A DNA stretch of 19,632 nt from an uncultured Kingella sp. (GTDB lineage: Bacteria > Pseudomonadota > Gammaproteobacteria > Burkholderiales > Neisseriaceae): contig CAKARD010000013.1 in the NCBI GenBank assembly GCA_916720425.1, positions 1-19,632 on the forward strand, in the 5' to 3' direction. Made by a program: the position numbers and the translations under genes. How positions within the stretch are numbered: the first letter of the stretch is position 1; each line of letters opens with the position of its first letter. This document shows positions 6,680-12,784 of the stretch, piece by piece. The notes beneath the pieces are model-generated. The model made no database searches, was not told the origin of the DNA, and worked only from the letters and a program-made list of their open reading frames with translations.

Positions 6680-7561
6680 TTATACTTTCATTTTGTAATG
6701 TCTTTTGCGCAAAAATTTCACAACAATACCACTGTTTGCACCAAAAAATACCGAAAATAAATACCATAAACCACAGAATAAAATAATTGTAGGGCCAGAG
6801 GGTAAATTGGCTGGATGATGATAGGACAACAATAAACCCGCATAACCACACACTAATGCAATTAAGGCCGAAACTAACATCAATGCACCCATGCTTTTTA
6901 CCCACAAACGTGCACAAATGGCAGGTAACATCATCAATCCTACCGACATTAATGTCCCCAATGCTTGAAAACCTGCTACTAAGTTCATCACCACCAATAC
7001 CAAAAAAGTAATGTGCCATGCCCCACCTCTACCATTAACCGCACGTAAAAACAAGGGATCAATGCTCTCCAACATCAATGGGCGAAAAATTATTGCTAAA
7101 ACAACCAGCGTTAAACTGGCAACGCCACCCATCAAACGCAATGAATCTAAATCCACTGCTAATACCGAACCAAATAACAAATGTAATAGCTCTACACTGT
7201 TATCCCCCAAACTTACCAAAATCACACCAATAGCAAGACTGCTCAAATAAAATGCGGCAAAATTGGCATCTTCTTTCAATTCAGTAAAACGACTGACCAA
7301 TCCTGCAAAAAATGCCATCAATATCCCTGCTACAAACCCACCTAAACTCATGGCAGGCAAACTTAATCCTGCTATCATATAACCGATTGCTGCTCCTGGT
7401 AGCACAGCATGACTTAGGGCATCTCCAATTAAACTCATACGGCGCATAACCAAAAACACCCCCACAGGTGCCGCCGAAAACGCCAAAAATACCACCGCTG
7501 CTAACGCATAGCGCATAAACCCAAATTCCACAAATGGGGCAATTAAATATTCATACAACAT
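6680..7561 (-). CDS. ABC-3 family metal ion transporter permease (ZnuB/MntB-like)
   Basis: The 293-residue protein is almost wholly hydrophobic with about eight membrane segments. It contains the ABC-3 family signature region SLIGDALSHAVLPGAAIGY (about residues 43-61), in which the DALSHAVLPG core is typical of zinc and manganese permeases. A second family segment is GTLMSVGLMMLPAICARLW (about 201-219). It should form the inner-membrane channel for Zn2+ or Mn2+ together with the ATPase encoded just upstream on the same strand (8-base gap, with AGGA overlapping the ATPase stop codon). No periplasmic binding protein gene is adjacent, which such importers need, so it must lie elsewhere. The metal cannot be told from sequence. 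The basic C-terminus (LRKRHYKMK) is cytoplasmic. Confidence 0.88.
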   Translation of the reverse strand: MLYEYLIAPFVEFGFMRYALAAVVFLAFSAAPVGVFLVMRRMSLIGDALSHAVLPGAAIGYMIAGLSLPAMSLGGFVAGILMAFFAGLVSRFTELKEDANFAAFYLSSLAIGVILVSLGDNSVELLHLLFGSVLAVDLDSLRLMGGVASLTLVVLAIIFRPLMLESIDPLFLRAVNGRGGAWHITFLVLVVMNLVAGFQALGTLMSVGLMMLPAICARLWVKSMGALMLVSALIALVCGYAGLLLSYHHPANLPSGPTIILFCGLWYLFSVFFGANSGIVVKFLRKRHYKMKV

Positions 7562-7569
7562 TCTTTATC

Positions 7570-8292
7570 CTAGTCACACCACGTATCTTCTTCGGCAGCT
7601 TGTGCCAAGGCATTGGCTTTACCCAATAAATCTTCACACAATACTTCTTCAGTTTTACCACAGGCAATTTTTTCACGTGCCAATAATAAAGTATGGGGAA
7701 AATAAGCACGAACTTGTTCGTAATCATGTAAGACAGCAATGATTGCTTTACCTTGTTGATTTTCTTGACGCAATACTTCTAATAATGCATAGGTGGTTTT
7801 AGCATCAACCGCGTTAAAGGGTTCATCTAAGAGTAAAAATTGGGCATTTTGTATCAACATGCGTGCCAAGAGTACACGCTGAAATTGCCCATTGGATAAT
7901 TCTCCTATGCCCCGTTTTGCAAAATCTGCCATTTCTACCCGTTCTAAAGCCGTCATAACTCGTGCTTTTTGTGCAGGATTCACACGCCTAAAAAAACCAA
8001 TTTCATACCATAAACCCATGGCTGCCAAATCAAACACACTCATTGGTTGGCTGCGGTCTATATCAGATTGTTGTGGTAAATAAGCAATGTCCTGACGGCG
8101 CAAATTTTGCCAATCCACATAACCCGTATTACAACGTAACAAACCCATCATGGCTTTGAGTAAAGTAGATTTACCCGCACCATTGGGTCCAAAAATGGCA
8201 TACATACCACCTTGCATAAAAACCATGTCCACATGATGCACTGCAGCACGCGCTCGATAACTGACTGTAAGATTATGAACCACAATATTCAT
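7570..8292 (-). CDS. Metal ABC transporter ATP-binding protein
   Basis: A 240-residue ABC ATPase. Walker A is GPNGAGKST (35-43), the Q-loop region is YLPQQ (71-75), the signature is LSNGQ (132-136, Asn in place of the usual third-position Gly), Walker B is FLLLDEP (152-158), the D-loop is NAVD, and the switch His is H189 in VLHD. The frame could extend upstream to 8364, but family alignment begins at MNIVVHNLTVSY. The ATG at 8292 is preceded by a GGGCGGTGG-type site and overlaps the stop of a small upstream frame as ATGA, so I start it there. It powers the ABC-3 permease that follows. Metal transport is inferred from the permease; Zn or Mn are both possible. Confidence 0.88.
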   Translation of the reverse strand: MNIVVHNLTVSYRARAAVHHVDMVFMQGGMYAIFGPNGAGKSTLLKAMMGLLRCNTGYVDWQNLRRQDIAYLPQQSDIDRSQPMSVFDLAAMGLWYEIGFFRRVNPAQKARVMTALERVEMADFAKRGIGELSNGQFQRVLLARMLIQNAQFLLLDEPFNAVDAKTTYALLEVLRQENQQGKAIIAVLHDYEQVRAYFPHTLLLAREKIACGKTEEVLCEDLLGKANALAQAAEEDTWCD

Positions 8293-8393
8293 TCTGCCAC
8301 CGCCCATGCGTAAACGCTCCACACCAGCAACAATACCCCACTCACTATTAGTAAACGTTGCCACAAACCTGTTAAAAGCAAAGAAAGTTTCAT
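8289..8393 (-). CDS. 34-residue single-span membrane peptide
   Basis: This short frame starts with ATG at 8393 and stops at TGA (8291-8289) overlapping the ATPase start codon as ATGA. The peptide begins MKLSLLLTGLWQRLLI and is followed by a hydrophobic run rich in Val, Leu and Trp, ending AWAVAE. It has a basic N-terminus with one membrane-spanning helix or a signal-like segment. A candidate promoter lies just upstream (8419-8446), so this would be the first gene of the transporter operon. No ribosome binding site is obvious, which weakens the case. I know of no named family. It could be an accessory peptide of the transporter, a coupling leader, or a remnant of a larger membrane protein. Confidence 0.45.
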   Translation of the reverse strand: MKLSLLLTGLWQRLLIVSGVLLLVWSVYAWAVAE

Positions 8394-8418
8394 ATTAGCG
8401 ATAATGTTAAAAAGCAGT

Positions 8419-8446
8419 ATGATACGGTATAACAAGATGAAAACAA
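8419..8446 (-). promoter_or_regulatory. Candidate promoter with Zur-like operator for the metal transporter operon
   Basis: On the minus strand, TTGTTT (8446-8441) and TATCAT (8424-8419) are separated by 16 bases, placing a start about 20 bases before the small peptide gene. Overlapping it at 8434-8420 is TGTTATACCGTATCA, which matches 11 of 15 positions of the Zur-type palindrome TGTTATAWTATAACA, with the left half perfect. If real, zinc would repress the operon. Confidence 0.3.
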
Positions 8447-8500
8447 AGCATTACATAATCCTACTCTAGGTCAAATCATGAAAATTCATGCCCGAGATAG

Positions 8501-8530
8501 TGGACAAACAAAAATTAATCGGAATATAAT
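8501..8530 (+). promoter_or_regulatory. Sigma-70 promoter of acp
   Basis: TGGACA (8501-8506) and TATAAT (8525-8530) are 18 bases apart, differing from consensus at one position. The predicted start near 8537 gives a leader of about 55 bases that includes a small inverted repeat (ACAGG/CCTGT) and ends in a purine-rich GAGAG ribosome site. Confidence 0.65.
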
Positions 8531-8592
8531 TTTTGTCACAGGCAATGACTTAACCTGTATGCACTCCAACAACAATATAGAGAGAATTTAGC

Positions 8593-8982
8593 ATGAAAAT
8601 ACAAACAACCTTACTTGCCACTATCGTAACCCTTGCTAGCATTGCAAGTGTACATGCTGCACCTAAACCCGTTGATGCAAAACGCATCACTTCACGTCAA
8701 AATGTGAGCTATGTTTGCCAATCTAATAAAAGTGTTAATGTACAATACGGCTTTAACGCAGCAGGTATTCCCGTAAATGCTTCAGTAAAATTGGCAGGTG
8801 CAACACGTGTATTGCCTTACGACTTAGCAAGCAGCGACAATGTTGATACTAATTTCCAAGATAAAAAAGGTTACCGCATCAGCATGGAGAATATGGAAAA
8901 ACGCAATGTACGTAAAGCTGCCATTGCGACGATTACCACACCTAATGGTGAAATCGCTTATACCGATTGCTCACCTCGTTAA
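8593..8982 (+). CDS. acp: Adhesin complex protein (Acp), MliC-like lysozyme inhibitor
   Basis: The 129-residue protein has a signal peptide with probable cleavage after VHA (A22). The mature part matches Neisseria Acp along its length: NVSYVCQ near the start, a YGFN segment, SSDNVDT corresponding to the family's SDNVET, and the C-terminal motif DCSPR. Two Cys (C42 and C126) are positioned to form the disulfide linking the ends of the beta-barrel. In Neisseria this outer-surface or periplasmic protein acts as an adhesin and inhibits C-type lysozyme, so a role in resisting host lysozyme is likely. It has its own promoter and terminator. The family assignment is from recalled sequence similarity. 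Confidence 0.88.
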   Translation: MKIQTTLLATIVTLASIASVHAAPKPVDAKRITSRQNVSYVCQSNKSVNVQYGFNAAGIPVNASVKLAGATRVLPYDLASSDNVDTNFQDKKGYRISMENMEKRNVRKAAIATITTPNGEIAYTDCSPR

Positions 8983-9004
8983 ACATTATTAACCTATTTA
9001 TTCT

Positions 9005-9038
9005 AAACCGCATGATTGGCTTATTCATGCGGTTTTTT
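9005..9038 (+). terminator. Rho-independent terminator after acp
   Basis: AAACCGCATGA (9005-9015) and TCATGCGGTTT (9025-9035) are perfect reverse complements around a nine-base loop, followed by a run of T. A textbook terminator. Confidence 0.93.
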
Positions 9039-9077
9039 GTACAATATAAGTCCTTTTTATTTGATTGAAGAATAAGT

Positions 9078-9461
9078 ATGTTTCGCACTTTATTGGGTGG
9101 AAAAATCCATCGCGCCACAGTGACTCAAGCCAATTTAAACTATGTAGGCAGTATTACCATAGACCAAGATTTATTAGATGCCGCAGGTATTTTAGTCAAT
9201 GAAAAAGTCTATATTGTTAACAACAATAATGGCGCACGTTTTGAGACATATACCATTTCAGGCGAAAGAGGTAGTGGTATGATTTGCTTAAATGGTGCCG
9301 CAGCGCGTTTAGCACAAGCAGGGGATGTGATCATTATTATGTCATACGTCATGTTATCCGAACCCGAAATCGCCACACATCAACCACAAGTGGTTTTGGT
9401 CGATGAACACAACCAAGTGCGTAATATTATCCATTATGAACCTGCCAATACCGTGTTATAA
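9078..9461 (+). CDS. panD: Aspartate 1-decarboxylase precursor PanD
   Basis: The 127-residue proenzyme has the usual length and the self-cleavage site G24-S25 (YVGSITID), where Ser becomes the pyruvoyl cofactor. K9 (GGKIHRATVT) and the conserved NGAAARLAQAGDVIIIM segment are present. It converts L-aspartate to beta-alanine for pantothenate and coenzyme A synthesis in the cytoplasm. A GAAGA-type ribosome site precedes the ATG. It lies 18 bases before trpE and is probably cotranscribed with it, though the two act in unrelated pathways. Other pan genes are not in the window. Confidence 0.96.
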   Translation: MFRTLLGGKIHRATVTQANLNYVGSITIDQDLLDAAGILVNEKVYIVNNNNGARFETYTISGERGSGMICLNGAAARLAQAGDVIIIMSYVMLSEPEIATHQPQVVLVDEHNQVRNIIHYEPANTVL

Positions 9462-9479
9462 ACAACAAAGATAATAACA

Positions 9480-10958
9480 ATGATCAGCAAACAAGAATAC
9501 TTAGCCCAAGCACAACAAGGATACAATCGTATTCCTTTAGTACAAGAATTATTAGCAGATTTAGATACGCCCTTATCTTTATACCTAAAACTTGCTAATC
9601 AGCCATTTAGTTATTTGATGGAATCCGTGGTAGGTGGAGAACGTTTTGGGCGTTACTCTTTTATTGGTTTACCATGTGATACTTATATCAAAGTATCGGG
9701 GAATATGACTCAAATCTACAAACAACATCAATTAGTTGAAACTCATCACAACAGCAATCCCTTAAAGATTATTGAAGCTTTTCACGCACAATTTAAAACG
9801 CCCGAAATCCCTGATTTACCACGTTTTACAGGTGGTTTGGTGGGCTATTTTGGTTATGAAACCATTTATTATTTTGAACATTTATCCCATCGCCTTAAAA
9901 ATCTTGTCAAAGAAAATCCATTACATACCCCTGATATTTTCTTAATGTTATCGCAAGAATTGGCCGTAATTGACAACTTAAGTGGCAAAATTTATTTGAT
10001 TGTGTACACCGATCCCACACAACCACAGGCTTATGAAACAGCAAGAGGTAAATTAGAAAGCCTACGCGAAAAATTACGACAAAGTGTAGCCATTCCTTTA
10101 TCATTGGGAAGCGCCATAACCCAAGTACATAATAACACAGGCAAAAACCATTACACTTCTTGTGTGCGCCATATACGTGATTATATTCTCAATGGGGATT
10201 GTATGCAGGTTGTTCCAGCACAAAGTATGAGTTTACCATTTAGCGATAAGCCGTTACATTTATATCGTGCATTACGTACACTCAATCCTTCACCTTATTT
10301 ATTTTATTATGATTTTGGTGATTTTTATATTGTTGGTTCATCACCCGAAATTTTAGTCCGCCGTGAACGAGATAAAGTTACCGTTCGCCCCATTGCAGGC
10401 ACACGATTGCGTGGTAAAACACCACAAGAAGATGTCTACAACGCTCAAGAACTCCTAAACGATCCTAAAGAAATCGCTGAACACACCATGTTGATAGACT
10501 TAGGACGCAACGACGTTGGCCGCATCAGTAAAATTGGTACGGTTAATGTTACCGAAAAAATGGTAATAGAAAAATATTCCCACGTCATGCATATTGTTTC
10601 CAATGTAGAAGGCGTACTCAAAGATGATGTGTCCAATATGGATATTTTAGCAGCAACTTTCCCCGCTGGGACGCTGTCTGGCGCACCAAAAATACGGGCA
10701 CTAGAAATCATTGAAGAGTTAGAACAAGAAAAGCGTAACATTTATGGCGGAGCTGTGGGCGTATGGGGATTTAATAACGATATGGATTTAGCTATTGCTA
10801 TTCGTACCGCTATAGTGAAAGATGGTCTGCTGTATGTAAAAAGCGGAGCAGGTATTGTGGCAGACAGTCTAGAAGAAAGTGAATGGCAAGAAACCCAAAA
10901 CAAAGCTCGGGCAGTCTTACGAGCTGCACAAATGGTGCAACAAGGCCTAGATATTTAA
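9480..10958 (+). CDS. trpE: Anthranilate synthase component I (TrpE)
   Basis: The 492-residue protein has the N-terminal regulatory domain with the tryptophan feedback motif LMES at 46-49 (LLES in E. coli) and GERFGRYSFIG after it. It also has the chorismate-binding catalytic domain: PVRPIAGTRLRGKTP-like segment, EHTMLIDLGRNDVGRI, SHVMHIVSNVEG, TFPAGTLSGAPK and YGGAVGVWGF, all intact. With TrpG it makes anthranilate from chorismate and glutamine, the first committed step of tryptophan synthesis. trpG is not adjacent. The lack of GRNDxGR or feedback-site changes suggests a tryptophan enzyme rather than PabB. No leader peptide or attenuator is seen between panD and trpE. A hairpin at 11111-11138 follows, after a 150-base AT-rich stretch. 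Confidence 0.95.
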   Translation: MISKQEYLAQAQQGYNRIPLVQELLADLDTPLSLYLKLANQPFSYLMESVVGGERFGRYSFIGLPCDTYIKVSGNMTQIYKQHQLVETHHNSNPLKIIEAFHAQFKTPEIPDLPRFTGGLVGYFGYETIYYFEHLSHRLKNLVKENPLHTPDIFLMLSQELAVIDNLSGKIYLIVYTDPTQPQAYETARGKLESLREKLRQSVAIPLSLGSAITQVHNNTGKNHYTSCVRHIRDYILNGDCMQVVPAQSMSLPFSDKPLHLYRALRTLNPSPYLFYYDFGDFYIVGSSPEILVRRERDKVTVRPIAGTRLRGKTPQEDVYNAQELLNDPKEIAEHTMLIDLGRNDVGRISKIGTVNVTEKMVIEKYSHVMHIVSNVEGVLKDDVSNMDILAATFPAGTLSGAPKIRALEIIEELEQEKRNIYGGAVGVWGFNNDMDLAIAIRTAIVKDGLLYVKSGAGIVADSLEESEWQETQNKARAVLRAAQMVQQGLDI

Positions 10959-11081
10959 TATCCATGAACACACCCTGTAATTAAAACATAATTGACACTC
11001 TTACCTACAGAAATTTATCTGTCCAGATTAAAGTGTAAACGATAAAACCGATTTGGATTAAGATAAAAATAAATTATCCCA

Positions 11082-11142
11082 AAAGATTAAATTTAATTTA
11101 TCTTTAATTAACCACTCGATCAAAATTGTTTGAGTAGTTTTT
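11082..11142 (+). terminator. Terminator region between trpE and thiP
   Basis: An imperfect AT-only palindrome (AAAGAT...ATCTTT, 11082-11105) is followed by a hairpin with arms ACCACTCGA (11111-11119) and TTTGAGTAGT (11129-11138), one mismatch and one wobble pair, and a tail of five T. It most likely ends the panD-trpE transcript. It also lies only about 50 bases before the chosen thiP start, so it could instead act on a thiP leader. Confidence 0.65.
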
Positions 11143-11191
11143 GTTATGCATTATCTATACAATGCCACTTTTATTTACAACAATAATAGTC

Positions 11192-12712
11192 ATGCGTCGC
11201 TTTTATCTGGGCATTTTAATTGCTATCTTACCTGTGTCTTTTTTGGGTTTATTAGTATTTGCGCCCATGTGGGCTTTATTGAATTTGGACAATGCAACGC
11301 CCATGTGGGCAGAAATTTGGCAAGACAGCTATTATCACCATCGTTTTATTTGGACAGTGATTCAAGCCCTAGCAACCGTAGGATTAACCTTAATTTTAGG
11401 TCTTCCCATCGCTTGGACATTAACACGACTTGATTTTATTGGACGAGAATTAATTTTACGCCTGTTGATGTTGCCATTTATTATGCCTACCTTAGTGGCA
11501 GGCATGGGCGTATTAGTATTATTTGGTGAACGAGGGATTATATGGCACGGTTGGGCAAACACGCCTGCTTTATTATTGTATGGTAACGTTTTTTTTAATT
11601 TGCCCGTCATGGTACGCGCGATTTATCAAGGTTTATGCACCATTCCCTCTAACCGCTTAGCCGTAGCACAAGTATTAGGTGCCAAGACGTGGCAACGATT
11701 TATCTATGTAGAATGGCCTGCTATTGGTGTATGGATCATTTCGGCGGCTTGTTTAATTTTTCTATATTGTTTTTCAGGTTTTGGTTTGGCTTTACTATTG
11801 GGCGGACAGCAATATACTACTGTTGAAGTAGATATTTACCAATTAATTGCCTATGAATTAGACATATCACGCGCTTCGGTATTGGTGTGGTTTGTATTAG
11901 CTGTTACTGCGCTAACTGGAGGCTTAGCTGCTTATTTTTCACGCAAACAACACAGTGCAGAAATCCGTCATTTTGTACTCAAACATGCCAATACTAGAGG
12001 TACACAAATGTTATTATGCTTGAGTATGATGATTTTACTATTTTGTTGTGCTTTGCCGCTTGTAGCCATAATCTGGCAAGCCATCAAAGCAAAAGAGGCA
12101 TGGGGAGTTATAATCGACAAAGAAACGCTACACGCTCTATGGAACACTGTCCGCTTTAGTAGCATGGCAATGATTTTAGCAGCGATACTAGGCTTATTAC
12201 ATGCAGCATTGGCACGGCGTTTGGGTGCAATGCGAACACTCACCTTTTTGCCATTTATGGTTTCACCCGTATGCCTATCATTTGGTGTATTATTATTGTA
12301 TCCACAATGGGTTGCGCAATGGCCCATGCTGGTTGCACTCTATGCCCTACTGGCTTATCCTTTTGTAACGAAAGACGTTTTGGCCAGATGGGATAGTTTA
12401 CCTCAACATTATTTTGCAGCAGCACGCACTTTGGGTGCCACCTCTACACAAGTATGGTGGCATGTTACTTTTCCTTTATTGTTGCCCGCCATGCGACGTG
12501 GTCTAACCTTGGCTGCAGCCACCTGCATTGGTGAATTTGCCGCCTCTTTATTTCTCTCACGCCCCGAATGGACCACATTGACCACCTTAATTTACCACTA
12601 TTTAAGCAAAGTGGGTGTACAAAACCATGATAAAGCCATTGTCCTAACCTTGCTTCTAATGTGCTTATCAGGTTTAATTTTTTTGGCGTTAGACAGCAAA
12701 GAAAAACATTAG
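11192..12712 (+). CDS. thiP: Thiamine/TPP ABC transporter permease ThiP
   Basis: From the ATG at 11192 the product is 506 residues with about twelve membrane segments in two homologous halves. Each half has an EAA-type cytoplasmic loop: RLAVAQVLGAKTWQRFIYVEWP in the first and AAARTLGATSTQVWWHVTFP in the second. Details agree with E. coli ThiP in order: WQDSY near the start, GERGII for its YGRQGW, NVFFNLPVM for HVFFNLPMA, and the segment DIYQLIAYELDISRA, close to its AIYQALSYDYDPARA. It should import thiamine or its phosphates with ThiB and ThiQ, neither of which is in the window. ATG at 11162 and TTG at 11141 are other possible starts; no clear ribosome site decides. A related ferric-iron permease is the main alternative. 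Confidence 0.8.
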   Translation: MRRFYLGILIAILPVSFLGLLVFAPMWALLNLDNATPMWAEIWQDSYYHHRFIWTVIQALATVGLTLILGLPIAWTLTRLDFIGRELILRLLMLPFIMPTLVAGMGVLVLFGERGIIWHGWANTPALLLYGNVFFNLPVMVRAIYQGLCTIPSNRLAVAQVLGAKTWQRFIYVEWPAIGVWIISAACLIFLYCFSGFGLALLLGGQQYTTVEVDIYQLIAYELDISRASVLVWFVLAVTALTGGLAAYFSRKQHSAEIRHFVLKHANTRGTQMLLCLSMMILLFCCALPLVAIIWQAIKAKEAWGVIIDKETLHALWNTVRFSSMAMILAAILGLLHAALARRLGAMRTLTFLPFMVSPVCLSFGVLLLYPQWVAQWPMLVALYALLAYPFVTKDVLARWDSLPQHYFAAARTLGATSTQVWWHVTFPLLLPAMRRGLTLAAATCIGEFAASLFLSRPEWTTLTTLIYHYLSKVGVQNHDKAIVLTLLLMCLSGLIFLALDSKEKH

Positions 12713-12741
12713 TATGTATGATTTAGCCTCAAAAAACAAAA

Positions 12742-12750
12742 TGGTATAAT
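12742..12750 (+). promoter_or_regulatory. Extended -10 promoter of gcr-waaC
   Basis: TGGTATAAT (12742-12750) is a perfect extended -10 element (TGnTATAAT). The -35 region near 12722-12727 is weak, as is usual with such promoters. The transcript would start near 12757, about 28 bases before the ATG. Confidence 0.65.
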
Positions 12751-12784
12751 CTAACTCATTTTAGCCTACAAGGAATTTTTGTTT

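Noticed and set aside
8293..8364. Longer ABC ATPase start adding 24 residues
   Set aside because: The extra residues do not look like the family N-terminus and the region is better explained by the small peptide frame and a GGCGGTGG ribosome site at the internal ATG.
8478..8591. 37-codon frame (MKIHARDSG...) ending just before the acp ATG
   Set aside because: It spans the acp -35 and -10 boxes and has no ribosome site; most likely a chance frame in the leader. The CATGAA/TTCATG inverted repeat at its start (8477-8490) was noted but has no clear function.
11141..11191. TTG start for thiP that would add 17 residues
   Set aside because: The TTG lies in the T tail of the terminator hairpin and adds sequence unlike the ThiP N-terminus.
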